Source of the DNA: Mycobacterium hubeiense
Lineage (GTDB): Bacteria; Actinomycetota; Actinomycetes; Mycobacteriales; Mycobacteriaceae
DNA length: 62,413 nucleotides
Direction of reading: 5' to 3'
Assembly: GCF_002838065.1 (NCBI RefSeq)
Contig: NZ_PIZU01000009.1
Location: forward strand, 84,919 to 147,331
Shown here: positions 39,113 to 48,584 of the stretch, piece after piece
Layout: every line of letters begins with the position of its first letter
Numbering within the stretch: position 1 is the first letter of the stretch
Translations under genes and position numbers: made by a program
The notes under the pieces: model-generated
Databases searched by the model: none
Told to the model about the DNA's origin: nothing
What the model saw: the letters and a program-made list of their open reading frames with translations, nothing else

Positions 39113-39755
39113 CGCGGCAGATTTCTTCCACCTCCGCAGTGCTTAGCCCGTACTCGTCGGCGACGACGGACATCGGCTCGCCGGCCGCCCACAGATCCAG
39201 CACCGCGCGGATAGGAACTTTGTTCCGTTCTAGTACCGGGTCACCCCACGCGAAGCGCGGGTCGACGATCACGTTTGCGGCCTCCCCGAAACTCGGGAGC
39301 CTCAGCCGTGCCGCGTACTCACTCTCGTCATCCCAGGTGATGTATCGCAGGTAATTGCCGACAACATCGCGAATGAGCTGTTGGTGGTCACCGACGCGGG
39401 CGTACACGCCGTCGTTGTGCTCGATGAAGATGTCGATGCCGTCGGTGGCGATGCGTTTACTCGCTAGCGCGAAGTCGGTGCCGAACACGTCACGGACGTC
39501 GGTCACCGTGTCGGCGATCTGCCGCTTGGTGAAGTTCAGTTCATTTCGTAGCGCGCGCAGCACGAATGCTTCGACGAGCGCGGCGAATGGTACGGATGCG
39601 CCTCCGCGATGATCGACGGGCACGTGGTGCACGAGTGGGACTCCGCCGCGCGACCCAACTCGAAGCCAGTCGTAGACCGTCGATCGCGGAATCTTCAGAA
39701 ATAGGGACACTTCGCGCGGCGTGAACAGCGGGTCTTTGAAGATGTCGACTGTCAT
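39090..39755 (-). CDS. VapB45-like antitoxin with HTH and DUF433 domains
   Basis: 221 residues. An N-terminal winged-helix/excisionase-like DNA-binding segment (FTPREVSLFLKIPRSTVYDWLR), a middle region with FVLRALRNELNFTKRQIADTV, and a C-terminal DUF433 domain (AGEPMSVVADEYGLSTAEVEEI). This matches the VapB45 antitoxin architecture (Rv2018 as I recall it). A ribosome-binding site GGAAGGG lies upstream of the ATG. The 156 bases between it and the tRNA contain a TACGTATAG block that may be its promoter. Probably autoregulatory with the overlapping toxin gene. Confidence 0.82.
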   Translation of the reverse strand: MTVDIFKDPLFTPREVSLFLKIPRSTVYDWLRVGSRGGVPLVHHVPVDHRGGASVPFAALVEAFVLRALRNELNFTKRQIADTVTDVRDVFGTDFALASKRIATDGIDIFIEHNDGVYARVGDHQQLIRDVVGNYLRYITWDDESEYAARLRLPSFGEAANVIVDPRFAWGDPVLERNKVPIRAVLDLWAAGEPMSVVADEYGLSTAEVEEICRVGLKQAA

Positions 39756-39911
39756 CGCGCCACCGCCCTTCCGCTATACGTAAGTCTGCATCTCCCGGCC
39801 GAAAGTATGCCTCAGGCCACCCACAACGATGCGGGAACGTAATTAGCGTGAAGCCGTGAGGTGCATCTGATGACATAACTGAGAAAGCGCGGCCGATGTG
39901 TGTCAGTGGTG

Positions 39912-39997
39912 TGTCCGAGGGGGGACTTGAACCCCCACGCCCGTTAATAGGGCACTAGCACCTCAAGCTAGCGCGTCTGCCATTCCGCCACTCGGAC
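39912..39997 (-). tRNA. tRNA-Leu (anticodon GAG)
   Basis: Read on the minus strand, the acceptor arms GTCCGAG (39991-39997) and CTCGGAC (39913-39919) pair perfectly. The anticodon stem CTAGC/GCTAG encloses loop TTGAGGT, giving anticodon GAG. A long variable arm and a TTCAAGT T-loop are present, as in class II tRNA-Leu. CCA is not encoded. The 3' end points toward the toxin-antitoxin/restriction island. Confidence 0.95.
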
Positions 39998-40077
39998 CTG
40001 TTCTGGGCAGCTAAGGCTATCGGATCAGGATGCCCGGACCCAAACCCGACAGCCACCTCAATGGTACGAATGGTGGC

Positions 40078-41412
40078 GTGAGTGCACCCCCGCACGCCGC
40101 CGGCGAGGTGGTCGATCTCGTCAGCGCGCTGATCCGGTTCGACACGTCCAACACCGGTGACCCCGAGACCACCAAAGGCGAGGAAGAGTGCGCCCGCTGG
40201 GTGGCCGACCAGCTGGAGCAGGTGGGCTACGAAACCGAGTACATCGAGGCCGGCGGGCCCGGCCGGGGCAACGTGTTCGCCCGGCTGCCCGGCGCCGACC
40301 CTACGCGCGGTGCGCTGATGATCCACGGGCACCTCGACGTAGTGCCCGCCGAGCCCGCGGACTGGAGCGTGCATCCGTTCTCCGGCGCGGTCAAGGACGG
40401 CTACGTGTGGGGCCGCGGCGCGGTCGACATGAAGGACATGGTCGGGATGATGATCGCCGTCGCCCGGCACTTCAAACGCGCCGGCATCGTCCCGCCGCGG
40501 GATCTGGTTTTCGCGTTCGTCTCCGATGAGGAGCACGGCGGCACCTACGGCGCCCAGTGGCTCGTCGACAACCGGCCCGACCTGTTCGACGGCGTCACCG
40601 AGGCGATCGGGGAGGTCGGCGGATTCTCACTGACGGTGCCGCGCCGCGACGGTGGCGAGCGTCGGCTGTACCTGATCGAAACCGCTGAGAAGGGGCTGTC
40701 CTGGATGCGGCTGTCGGCGCGGGGTCGCGCCGGCCACGGCTCGATGGTGCACGACGACAACGCGGTGACGGCGGTCGCCGAGGCGGTCGCGCGGTTGGGC
40801 CGCCACCAGTTCCCGCTGGTGCTGTCCGAAACGGTGCAACAGTTCCTCACCGCGGTCGGCGAGGAAACCGGGTACACCTTCGATGTGGACTCCCCGGATC
40901 TGGAAGGGGCGATCGCCAAACTGGGTCCGATCGCACGCATCGTGTCGGCCACCCTGCGTGACACCGCCAACCCGACCATGTTCAAGGCCGGCTATAAGGC
41001 CAACGTCATCCCGGCGACCGCGCAGGCGGTGGTGGACTGCCGGGTGCTGCCCGGCCGCAAGGAAGCGTTCGAGCGTGAGGTCGACGAGCTGATCGGACCC
41101 GATGTCACCCGCACCTGGGAGCGTGACCTCCCGTCGTACGAGACGACGTTCGACGGCGACCTCGTCGCTCAGATGAATGCGTCGCTATTGGCGGTGGACC
41201 CCGATGCCCGCACCGTGCCGTATATGTTGTCGGGCGGCACGGACGCCAAGGCGTTCGCACGCTTGGGGATTCGCTGCTTCGGGTTCATCCCGCTGCGGCT
41301 GCCACCCGAGCTGGACTTCGCGGCGCTGTTCCACGGCGTCGACGAGCGTGTTCCCGTCGACGCGCTCGAGTTCGGCACCCAGGTTCTGGAGCACTTTCTC
41401 ACCCACTGCTGA
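40078..41412 (+). CDS. M20 family metallopeptidase (Rv2141c-like)
   Basis: 444 residues from the GTG at 40078; an ATG at 40030 would add 16 residues of low-complexity type. M20 zinc-site motifs: HGHLDVVPAE (His and catalytic Asp), WGRGAVDMKD, the catalytic EEH in VSDEEHGGTYGA, and a dimerisation domain starting near ARGRAGHGSM. Such enzymes are dipeptidases, deacylases or DapE-like hydrolases; the substrate is not assignable. It lies divergently beside tRNA-Leu in the conserved backbone. Confidence 0.9.
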   Translation: MSAPPHAAGEVVDLVSALIRFDTSNTGDPETTKGEEECARWVADQLEQVGYETEYIEAGGPGRGNVFARLPGADPTRGALMIHGHLDVVPAEPADWSVHPFSGAVKDGYVWGRGAVDMKDMVGMMIAVARHFKRAGIVPPRDLVFAFVSDEEHGGTYGAQWLVDNRPDLFDGVTEAIGEVGGFSLTVPRRDGGERRLYLIETAEKGLSWMRLSARGRAGHGSMVHDDNAVTAVAEAVARLGRHQFPLVLSETVQQFLTAVGEETGYTFDVDSPDLEGAIAKLGPIARIVSATLRDTANPTMFKAGYKANVIPATAQAVVDCRVLPGRKEAFEREVDELIGPDVTRTWERDLPSYETTFDGDLVAQMNASLLAVDPDARTVPYMLSGGTDAKAFARLGIRCFGFIPLRLPPELDFAALFHGVDERVPVDALEFGTQVLEHFLTHC

Positions 41413-41430
41413 CCGATTCGAAAGGAAACC

Positions 41431-41964
41431 ATGGCATTTCCCTACAACCCCTACGAGTTCCTGCCCAAGCTGCCGACATTCACCCTCACCTCGGAGTCGG
41501 TGACCGACGGGCAACCACTGTCCAAGGACCAGGTCAGCGGGATCATGGGCGCGGGCGGTTCGGATATCTCGCCTCAGCTGAGTTGGACCGGCTTCCCCGA
41601 GCAGACCCGCAGCTTCGCGGTCACGGTGTATGACCCCGACGCGCCGACGGCATCCGGCTTCTGGCACTGGGCCGTCGCCAACCTTCCCGCGACGGTCACG
41701 GAACTGCCGGCCGGTATCGGTGACGGCAGCGAATTACCCGGCGATGCACTGACTTTGGCCAACGACGCGGGCCTGAAGCGCTACATCGGGGCCGCGCCGC
41801 CGCCCGGTCATGGCCCGCACCGCTACTTCATCGCCGTGCACGCCGTCGACGTGGAAAAGCTGGAGATCCCGGGCGACGCCACACCGGCCTACCTGGGCTT
41901 CAATCTGTTCCAGCACGCGATCGCCCGGGCCCTCATCCACGGCACCTACGAGCAGAAGACCTAA
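41431..41964 (+). CDS. YbhB/YbcL family Raf kinase inhibitor-like protein (PEBP)
   Basis: 177 residues of the phosphatidylethanolamine-binding fold. Signatures are [28 protein letters not shown] and [13 protein letters not shown], forming the anion-binding pocket. Mycobacterial homologues (Rv2140c) are cytosolic ligand-binding proteins. It sits 18 bases after the peptidase and ends in a 4-base overlap with the convergent pyrD. Confidence 0.93.
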   Translation: MAFPYNPYEFLPKLPTFTLTSESVTDGQPLSKDQVSGIMGAGGSDISPQLSWTGFPEQTRSFAVTVYDPDAPTASGFWHWAVANLPATVTELPAGIGDGSELPGDALTLANDAGLKRYIGAAPPPGHGPHRYFIAVHAVDVEKLEIPGDATPAYLGFNLFQHAIARALIHGTYEQKT

Positions 41965-43025
41965 CCGCGGACGGCCGAACCGACCGCGTCGGCCACCGAG
42001 GCGAACCCGCCGTCGTGCAGGCGGCGGGCCAGGCCGTCGTGAATGTGTTTGGCCCACAAGCCGCCGCCGTAGACGAAACCGGTGTAGCCCTGCAGCAGTG
42101 AGGCGCCGGAGATGATGCGCTCCCACGCGTCGTCGGCGGTTTCAATGCCGCCCACACTGATCAGCACCAGCCGGTCACCGACGCGGCGGTACAGCCGCCG
42201 CAGCACCTCGACGGACCGTTGCGCCACCGGCGGTCCGGAGATCCCGCCCGGCCCGAGCTCGTCGACGCCGGCCGTGGCCAGCCCGGAGCGCGACACCGTG
42301 GTGTTGGTGGCGACGATGCCGGCCAAGCCCAATTCGACTGCGAGGTCGGCGATCTCGTCGACATCCGGGTCGGAGAGGTCGGGTGCGATCTTCACCAGCA
42401 CCGGTGTGGTGGTGGCCGCCTTGACCGCCGCGAGGATCGGCCGCAGCGAGGCGACGGCCTGCAGGTCGCGCAAGCCGGGCGTGTTCGGCGAGCTGACGTT
42501 GACCACCAGGAAATCCGCGAGCGGGCCCACCAGCCGGGCACTTTCGACGTAATCGTCGACAGCGTGCTCCGGCGGGGTGGTCTTCGTCTTGCCGATGTTC
42601 ACCCCGACGGGTACGTCGGGTTTGTAGCGGGCCAGCCGCATCGCGAGCTCGCCGGCGCCACGATTGTTGAATCCCATCCGGTTGAGCAGGCCGCGATCGT
42701 CGGGCAGCCGGAACATGCGCGGCGGCGGGTTGCCGGGCTGGGCCGCCGCGGTGACGGTGCCGATCTCGGCGTACCCGAAGCCCAGCGCGCCCCAGGTCTT
42801 GAGACCGCGGCCGTCCTTGTCGAAGCCCGCCGCCAGGCCCAGCGGTCCGGGAAACCGCACCCCGAACACCGTGGTGGTCAACACCGGATCGTGCGGCGCC
42901 AGCCAGCGCGCCAGCAAGCGGCGCAGCAACGCGGGCGCGGTGACCATGCGCAGCAGCGCGAACACCCAGGTGTGAATGCGTTCGGGGGCGATGAGAAACA
43001 GCACCCGCCGCAGCGCGCGGTACAT
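41961..43025 (-). CDS. pyrD: Quinone-dependent dihydroorotate dehydrogenase
   Basis: 354 residues, class 2 DHODH. The N-terminal helical segment associates with the membrane to reach quinone. Motifs seen: [15 protein letters not shown] (FMN barrel), [30 protein letters not shown] with the catalytic serine region, and [17 protein letters not shown] and GYTGFVYGG at the phosphate site. The frame continues upstream to 43298, but only the ATG at 43025 gives a normal start. It is third in lppL-DUF5703-pyrD. Confidence 0.95.
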   Translation of the reverse strand: MYRALRRVLFLIAPERIHTWVFALLRMVTAPALLRRLLARWLAPHDPVLTTTVFGVRFPGPLGLAAGFDKDGRGLKTWGALGFGYAEIGTVTAAAQPGNPPPRMFRLPDDRGLLNRMGFNNRGAGELAMRLARYKPDVPVGVNIGKTKTTPPEHAVDDYVESARLVGPLADFLVVNVSSPNTPGLRDLQAVASLRPILAAVKAATTTPVLVKIAPDLSDPDVDEIADLAVELGLAGIVATNTTVSRSGLATAGVDELGPGGISGPPVAQRSVEVLRRLYRRVGDRLVLISVGGIETADDAWERIISGASLLQGYTGFVYGGGLWAKHIHDGLARRLHDGGFASVADAVGSAVRG

Positions 43026-43027
43026 CG

Positions 43028-43279
43028 CTACAACCCGGGCTGATCCGCGAACCGGTCTGCGGGGGTTTTCTTGCGCCGCAACAACACCCGACGGCTGCCG
43101 TCGGTGTACGCCCGCACCCGGGTGAGCTCCCAGCCGCGATACTCTGCCTCGATGGAGAGCCGGGTGGAGGCGCTGATGCGGGTCACGTCGGGCGGCAGCC
43201 GCAGCGGTATCCACTCGTATTCGTCGGAGAGATCCTGCTCCCAACCCTTCGGCATCCGCCCGCGGTGCAACGCCGTCAT
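43028..43279 (-). CDS. DUF5703-like small conserved protein
   Basis: 83 residues, no membrane segment; contains [22 protein letters not shown] and a basic C-terminal half. Function unknown. The ATG at 43279 overlaps the lppL stop (ATGA), and the gene ends two bases before pyrD, so all three are likely one transcript. An internal ATG at 43255 (MPKGWEQDL) is an alternative start. Confidence 0.78.
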   Translation of the reverse strand: MTALHRGRMPKGWEQDLSDEYEWIPLRLPPDVTRISASTRLSIEAEYRGWELTRVRAYTDGSRRVLLRRKKTPADRFADQPGL

Positions 43280-44310
43280 CGCGGCTGGACCGCCGCATTG
43301 GGAATCACCTGCACGCCCGCTCCCGAACCCGACACCACATACAGCGTGCCAGATGATTCGTCGAAGGCCAGGGAGTTGGGTTGCTGCACGGTCCGATATC
43401 GCACCTTCTCGACGGGTATGCCAGTGGCCAGATCGTAACCAATCACGGTGTTGCTGGCGGTCTGCGACACCCAGGCCAGCTCTGAGGATCCCGCCAGCCC
43501 GTACGGGGCGTCGTGCACCGGATAGCGCTGCCGCAGGATCAGCGGGTCGGTGCCGAACACCAACAGCCCATTGCCGCGGGTATCGGCGACGAGCACCCGC
43601 CCCGCCGCATCGGCCGCCATCGTGGTGGCTCCATCGCCGGCGCGCAGCGCTTGTTCGGCGCCGGCGCCGCTAGCATCAAGAGCGGTCACCGATGTCTGGC
43701 CACGGTCCAGCACGACGGTGGTATTGCCTTGGGTGACAAGGGCATCCACTCGGGCGAACAGCTTCAGCTGGGCACCCACGGTGCGTTCGGAGTTCAGCGT
43801 GTAGACGGCGCCGTCGGCACTGCCGAGCACGAGCTTGCCGTCGGCGCGACGGGCGATCGCGGTGAAATCCGTCGCCTGCTGTCCCTCGACGTCGACCCGC
43901 GTCACGGCGCCGTCAGCGACGGACAACCGGAAGTAGCCGCCGCGGCCGGCCAGGTATACCTGCCCGGCGCCGTCACCGGTCATTGCGGTGGCGGTGGCCG
44001 GCAGTAGCACCGGACGAGGCGGGCCCGCTGCGGGTAACAGAGTCACTACCGAGGCGCCGTCGCTAGGGCTGAGCGCCACCAGCGCGCCGGTTGCCGTGTC
44101 GAACAGTGCGGATTGCACCGCGGCGTCCAGCGGCCGGACGGTCCCTGCGGGTGTGGTGGTGGCCGGCGGCGAGACCGCCGCCTGGGCCGGCGCGATGGTC
44201 GGAGGCGGCGCGTCCACCGGGTCAGACGAACAACCGGCCACGGCGAACATTGCCAGCACTACGACACCGGTGCGAACTACCTGGACCGGGCGGTTTAGAT
44301 GTCTCGGCAA
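43276..44310 (-). CDS. lppL: LppL-like lipoprotein with beta-propeller repeats
   Basis: About 344 residues. The signal peptide [19 protein letters not shown] has a lipobox cysteine; the mature protein is a Pro/Ala linker followed by repeated beta-strand segments ([33 protein letters not shown]) resembling a YncE/NHL-type propeller on the cell surface. The frame reaches 44412, but those residues precede the signal peptide; TTG at 44310 is my best guess and is uncertain. The name follows Rv2138 by position. Confidence 0.75.
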   Translation of the reverse strand: MPRHLNRPVQVVRTGVVVLAMFAVAGCSSDPVDAPPPTIAPAQAAVSPPATTTPAGTVRPLDAAVQSALFDTATGALVALSPSDGASVVTLLPAAGPPRPVLLPATATAMTGDGAGQVYLAGRGGYFRLSVADGAVTRVDVEGQQATDFTAIARRADGKLVLGSADGAVYTLNSERTVGAQLKLFARVDALVTQGNTTVVLDRGQTSVTALDASGAGAEQALRAGDGATTMAADAAGRVLVADTRGNGLLVFGTDPLILRQRYPVHDAPYGLAGSSELAWVSQTASNTVIGYDLATGIPVEKVRYRTVQQPNSLAFDESSGTLYVVSGSGAGVQVIPNAAVQPR

Positions 44311-44433
44311 GGGGTAGCTCTCGGTTGTGTCGAAGCGATGCGAACGGTTGATCCGACAGTGTAGGCAAGACGGGCGGCACGAATTGTCCATGTCCCGTCC
44401 ACACCGCGGCAATACCGGAGGTATGGTGCCAGC

Positions 44434-44736
44434 ATGACCCTCGCCTCAGACCGGGATCTGGGTAGGCAAGAGTTTGCTATCGAGGACATCTCCACTGGTG
44501 TTCACGCCAGTGGGTTTGGCCAAGTCGGGGATGGCCGGAGTTTTTCCTTCCATATCGAACGCCAGCAGTTGGTCGTCGAGGTATACCGACCGCGGCTGTC
44601 TGGTCCTGTCCCGCACGCCGAAGATGTCGTGGCGCTCGCCACCCGGAAATTGACCGACATCGATCTGACCGACGAGCGCAGCCTGTCGGCGGCGGTGCGC
44701 GACGCGGTGGCCGGCGCGCAGCCGGTGTCACGCTGA
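44434..44736 (+). CDS. Small conserved protein upstream of uppP (Rv2137c-like)
   Basis: 100 residues, soluble, beta-rich in the first half (ASGFGQVGDGRSFSFHIERQQLVVEVYRP) and acidic-helical in the second. No known motif. It is divergent from lppL across a 123-base gap and precedes uppP by about 47 bases. Conserved position suggests a real gene; function unknown. Confidence 0.75.
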   Translation: MTLASDRDLGRQEFAIEDISTGVHASGFGQVGDGRSFSFHIERQQLVVEVYRPRLSGPVPHAEDVVALATRKLTDIDLTDERSLSAAVRDAVAGAQPVSR

Positions 44737-44783
44737 GCCTCTGAGCCCACGGTACGGTCGTCGGCGTGGTTGACGCGCCGGCG

Positions 44784-45614
44784 ATGTCATGGCTGCAAGT
44801 GGTCGTCTTGGCGGTACTACAGGGGCTCACCGAATTTCTGCCGGTGTCGTCGTCGGGTCACCTGGCGATAGCGTCCCGGCTGTTTTTCGACGACGATGCG
44901 GGCGCGTCATTCACCGCGGTGACCCAGCTCGGCACCGAACTGGCCGTGCTGCTGTACTTCGCCCGTGACATCGGTCGCATCGTAAAAGCTTGGTTTTATG
45001 GGCTTTTCGACAGAGCGCGCCGAAACACCGACTATCGCCTGGGCTGGTACGTCATCATCGGCACCATTCCGATCGGGGTGTTCGGGTTGCTCTTCAAGGA
45101 CGACATCCGCACCGGCGCACGCAATCTGTGGTTGATCGCGATCGCGCTGATCGGGTTTTCCGCCGTCATAGCCGCCGCCGAGTACTTCGGCCGCCAGAAA
45201 CGCCACATCGACGAACTCACGTGGAAAGACAGCGTCACCGTCGGCCTGGCGCAGTGCCTGGCGCTGGTGCCCGGGGTCTCACGATCCGGCGCGACCATCA
45301 GCACCGGGTTGTTCCTGGGCCTGGACCGGGAGTTGGCGGCGCGGTTCGGCTTCCTGCTGGCGATTCCGGCGGTGTTCGCCTCGGGTCTGTTCTCGCTGCC
45401 CGACGCGTTCGATCCTGTCGGCGAGGGGATGAGCGCCAGCGGTCCGCAGCTGGCGGTGGCGACGCTGATCGCGTTCGTCATCGGCTTCGCCGCGGTCGCG
45501 TGGTTCCTGCGATTCCTGGTCCGCCACAGCATGTACTGGTTCGTCGGCTACCGAGTGTTGTTAGGTGTGGTGGTGCTGATCTTGTTGGCCACCGGGGTGG
45601 TGGCCGCCACATGA
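44784..45614 (+). CDS. uppP: Undecaprenyl-diphosphatase (UppP/BacA)
   Basis: 276 residues, about eight membrane helices. The two family motifs are [15 protein letters not shown] near the N-terminus and [10 protein letters not shown] in the second half; both contribute to the active site that dephosphorylates C55-PP to recycle the lipid carrier. The ATG at 44784 ([14 protein letters not shown]) is chosen over the GTG at 44766. It overlaps the next gene's start (ATGA). Confidence 0.95.
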   Translation: MSWLQVVVLAVLQGLTEFLPVSSSGHLAIASRLFFDDDAGASFTAVTQLGTELAVLLYFARDIGRIVKAWFYGLFDRARRNTDYRLGWYVIIGTIPIGVFGLLFKDDIRTGARNLWLIAIALIGFSAVIAAAEYFGRQKRHIDELTWKDSVTVGLAQCLALVPGVSRSGATISTGLFLGLDRELAARFGFLLAIPAVFASGLFSLPDAFDPVGEGMSASGPQLAVATLIAFVIGFAAVAWFLRFLVRHSMYWFVGYRVLLGVVVLILLATGVVAAT

Positions 45615-46315
45615 CCGTCATACTGCTGCGCCACGGCCGCTCGACGTCCAACACCGCGATGACGTTGGCCGGGCGCACCGACGGCGTCGACCTCGACGAC
45701 AAGGGCCGCGAACAGGCCCAGGCGCTGGTCGAGCGGCTCGGCGGGCTGCCGATCCGCGCGATCGTGCGTTCGCCGCTGCTGCGGTGCCGCAAAACGGTGG
45801 AGCCGTTGGCGCAGTCCCTGGGCCTGGACCCGCTCGTCGACGAGCGGATATCCGAAGTCGACTACGGCGCGTGGACCGGACGCAAGATCGCCGACCTGGT
45901 CAAAGAACCGCTGTGGTCGGTGGTGCAACAGCAACCCAGCGCCGCGGTGTTTCCCGACGGCGAAGGCCTGGCCCATGTGCAGGCGCGGGCGGTGGCCGCG
46001 GTGCGCGAGCACGATCGGCGGCTGGCCGAGCAGTACGACGGCGACGCGCTGTGGGTGGCGTGCACGCACGGCGACGTCATCAAGGCGGTGGTGGCCGACG
46101 CGCTGGGCACCCACCTGGACAGCTTCCAGCGCATCGTCGCCGATCCGGCGTCGATGAGCGTCATCCGCTACACCGCCACGCGTCCGTTCGTCATTCACGT
46201 CAACCACACCGGCGCGGCGCTGACTGCCGGCCTGGCGGCAAAACCCGCCAAGACCGACGGCCAGGCCGACGAGCTGCCGCCCGGAGACGCCGTGGTCGGC
46301 GGTTCCACCAACTGA
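45611..46315 (+). CDS. Histidine phosphatase of the phosphoglycerate mutase superfamily (MSMEG_4193 type)
   Basis: 234 residues. The catalytic LLRHGRST motif, a second-half acid in [10 protein letters not shown] and the C-terminal [10 protein letters not shown] are typical of the superfamily. It is probably a phosphatase rather than a glycolytic mutase. Immediate coupling to uppP suggests work on cell-wall-related phosphate, which is inference. The frame is open far upstream but the ATG at 45611 fits the family start. Confidence 0.9.
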   Translation: MTVILLRHGRSTSNTAMTLAGRTDGVDLDDKGREQAQALVERLGGLPIRAIVRSPLLRCRKTVEPLAQSLGLDPLVDERISEVDYGAWTGRKIADLVKEPLWSVVQQQPSAAVFPDGEGLAHVQARAVAAVREHDRRLAEQYDGDALWVACTHGDVIKAVVADALGTHLDSFQRIVADPASMSVIRYTATRPFVIHVNHTGAALTAGLAAKPAKTDGQADELPPGDAVVGGSTN

Positions 46316-46370
46316 TCCGCCGCTGCGCGATTACGACAGAGGTGGCAATGCCGGTATTTTGGAAGGTGCC

Positions 46371-46967
46371 ATGGCCCGCGCAATCCACGTCTTCCGCATG
46401 CCCGACCGCTTCGTGGCCGGGACCGTCGGGCAACCCGGCAACCGGACCTTCTATCTGCAGGCGGTGCACGACAAGCGGGTGATCTCGGTGGTGCTGGAAA
46501 AGCAGCAAGTCGCCGTGCTCGCCGAGCGGATCGCCGCGCTGCTGCTGGAGATCAACCGGCGCTTCGGCACACCGATCCCGCCGGACACCGGCGAGGTCGA
46601 GGACCTGAGCCCGTTGATCACGCCCGTCGACGCCGAGTTCCGGGTCGGCACGATGGGACTGGGCTGGGATTCGGAGGCCCAGACCGTCGTCGTGGAACTG
46701 CTGGCGGTGTCCGACACCGAATTCGACGCGTCGGTGGTGCTCGACGACGCCGAGGAGGGGCCCGACGCGGTGCGGGTGTTCTTGACGCCGGAGTCGGCAC
46801 GCGAGTTCGCAACCCGATCCAACAAGGTCATTTCGGCGGGCCGGCCGCCGTGCCCGCTGTGCGACGAACCGCTGGATCCCGAGGGCCACATTTGTGTGCG
46901 CACCAACGGGTACCTGCGCGGTGCCTCGGACAGCATTGCCGGATCCGACGATGACGCCGACGCCTGA
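46371..46967 (+). CDS. DUF3090 family protein
   Basis: 198 residues. The C-terminus has CPLCDEPLDPEGHICVRTNGY, a probable zinc-binding CxxC-HxC segment; the rest is an alpha/beta domain of unknown function. Conserved across actinobacteria next to the kinase-like gene that overlaps its 3' end by 17 bases. ATG at 46371 (MARAIHVFRMPDRF) chosen; four more codons are possible upstream. Confidence 0.88.
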   Translation: MARAIHVFRMPDRFVAGTVGQPGNRTFYLQAVHDKRVISVVLEKQQVAVLAERIAALLLEINRRFGTPIPPDTGEVEDLSPLITPVDAEFRVGTMGLGWDSEAQTVVVELLAVSDTEFDASVVLDDAEEGPDAVRVFLTPESAREFATRSNKVISAGRPPCPLCDEPLDPEGHICVRTNGYLRGASDSIAGSDDDADA

Positions 46968-47766
46968 CGACGGTGAGGTACTGCAGCGCGGCGAGCTGAC
47001 CGTCATCGGACGGATCCGCTCCGCCAGCAACGCGACGTTTCTGTGCGAGGCGCATCTCGATGGCCGCCAGGCCCATTGCGTGTACAAGCCGATCGCCGGC
47101 GAGGCGCCGCTGTGGGACTTTCCGGACGGGACGCTGGCCGGCCGCGAGCTCGCGGCGTATCTGGTGTCCACCGCGCTGGGCTGGAACATCGTGCCCTACA
47201 CCATCATTCGCGACGGGCCGGCCGGGCGCGGCATGCTGCAGCAGTGGGTGGACCAGCCCGGGGATGAAGTCGGCGACGAGCCGTCGTCGGGCCCCGATCT
47301 TGTCGACTTGCTGCCGTCTGACCACATCCCGCCGGGGTATCTGCCGGTGCTGCAGGCCTATGACTACGCCGGCGACGAGGTCACCCTGGTGCACGCCGAC
47401 GATGTCCGGCTGCGCCGCATGGCGGTGTTCGACGTGCTGATCAACAACGCCGACCGCAAGGGCGGCCACGTTTTGGTGGGTGTCGACGGACACGTCTATG
47501 GCGTGGACCACGGCGTCAGCCTGCACGTCGAGGACAAGCTGCGCACCGTGTTGTGGGGGTGGGCCGGTAAGCCCGTCGACGACGAGACCCTCGACGCCGT
47601 CGCGGGATTGCGCGATCAACTGCGCGCAGAATTGGGGGAGCGGCTGTGCGAGCACCTCACCCGCCGCGAGATCGAGGCGCTACGCGCCAGAGTGGTTGGC
47701 TTGCTCGACAACCCGGTGATGCCGACCCCCGACCGTCGCCGCCCGATCCCCTGGCCTGCGTTCTAA
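46951..47766 (+). CDS. SCO1664-type atypical kinase-like protein
   Basis: 271 residues, resembling the PI3/PI4-kinase-like family in actinobacteria. The candidate ATP lysine lies in HCVYKPIAGE, NNADRKGGHVL resembles the catalytic loop, and YGVDHGVSLH a metal-binding DHG. Substrate unknown. The overlap with DUF3090 and conserved pairing suggest a functional couple. Start at the ATG 46951; the upstream part of the frame lies in DUF3090. Confidence 0.82.
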   Translation: MTPTPDDGEVLQRGELTVIGRIRSASNATFLCEAHLDGRQAHCVYKPIAGEAPLWDFPDGTLAGRELAAYLVSTALGWNIVPYTIIRDGPAGRGMLQQWVDQPGDEVGDEPSSGPDLVDLLPSDHIPPGYLPVLQAYDYAGDEVTLVHADDVRLRRMAVFDVLINNADRKGGHVLVGVDGHVYGVDHGVSLHVEDKLRTVLWGWAGKPVDDETLDAVAGLRDQLRAELGERLCEHLTRREIEALRARVVGLLDNPVMPTPDRRRPIPWPAF

Positions 47767-47793
47767 CCCTGCGGGCCGTGATCTACTGGATCG

Positions 47794-48546
47794 GTGAGCC
47801 TTACCGATGCGGCTCTGGCCGCGACGGTGGCCCAGGAAGCCGGCGACCTGCTGTTGGCGGTGCGTGACGAGATCGGCTTCTACGACCCGTACGACCTCGG
47901 CGATGCCGGCGACAAGCGGGCCAACGTCCTGATCCTCGACCGGCTGCGCCAGGAGCGGCCCGACGACGCCGTGCTCAGCGAGGAAGCCGTCGACGACCTG
48001 TCCCGGGTGCACGCCGACCGGGTCTGGATCGTCGACCCCGTCGACGGCACCAGGGAGTTCTCCATGCCCGGCCGCGACGACTGGGCCGTGCACATCGCGC
48101 TGTGGCAGCGCAGCGCGGACGGCCTCACCGACGCCGCGGTCGCCTTGCCCGCCCGCGGCGAGGTGTACCGCACCGACACCGTCACACCCCCGCCGCCGCG
48201 CCGCGACGGCCCCATCCGCATCACCGCCAGCGCCAGCCGGCCGCCCGCGGTGTTGTGGCGGCTACGCGAGGCGCTGAACATCGAGCTGATCCGCATCGGG
48301 TCGGCCGGTGCCAAGGCGATGGCCGTGGTCCGCGGCGACGTCGACGCCTACATCCACGCCGGCGGGCAGTGGGAATGGGATTCGGCCGCGCCGGCCGGTG
48401 TGGTGCAAGCCGCCGGCCTGCACGCGTCGCGGTTGGACGGGTCGCGGCTGGTCTACAACCGGCGCGACCCGTACCTGCCCGATCTGCTGATGTGCCGTCC
48501 TGAGCTGGCCGACGTGCTGCTCGAGGCCATCCGCACGCCGTCCTGA
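47794..48546 (+). CDS. cysQ: Inositol-monophosphatase-fold phosphatase, CysQ-like
   Basis: 250 residues. DPVDGTREF is the lithium-sensitive phosphatase metal motif, LSEEAVDD supplies another acid, and [16 protein letters not shown] is the C-terminal metal site. Mycobacterial CysQ hydrolyses PAP and related bisphosphates in sulfur metabolism. The position directly before mshC matches Rv2131c. GTG start. Confidence 0.9.
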   Translation: MSLTDAALAATVAQEAGDLLLAVRDEIGFYDPYDLGDAGDKRANVLILDRLRQERPDDAVLSEEAVDDLSRVHADRVWIVDPVDGTREFSMPGRDDWAVHIALWQRSADGLTDAAVALPARGEVYRTDTVTPPPPRRDGPIRITASASRPPAVLWRLREALNIELIRIGSAGAKAMAVVRGDVDAYIHAGGQWEWDSAAPAGVVQAAGLHASRLDGSRLVYNRRDPYLPDLLMCRPELADVLLEAIRTPS

Positions 48547-48584
48547 CAGCGGGCTCACCGAGGCGAGCGCTTAGAGTCGGGACT

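Noticed and set aside
32381..39911. Direct-repeat att sites from tRNA-Leu-mediated integration
   Set aside because: I looked for a copy of the tRNA 3' end in the gaps near 28.5 kb, 32.4 kb and 38.5 kb and saw none; no integrase is present either.
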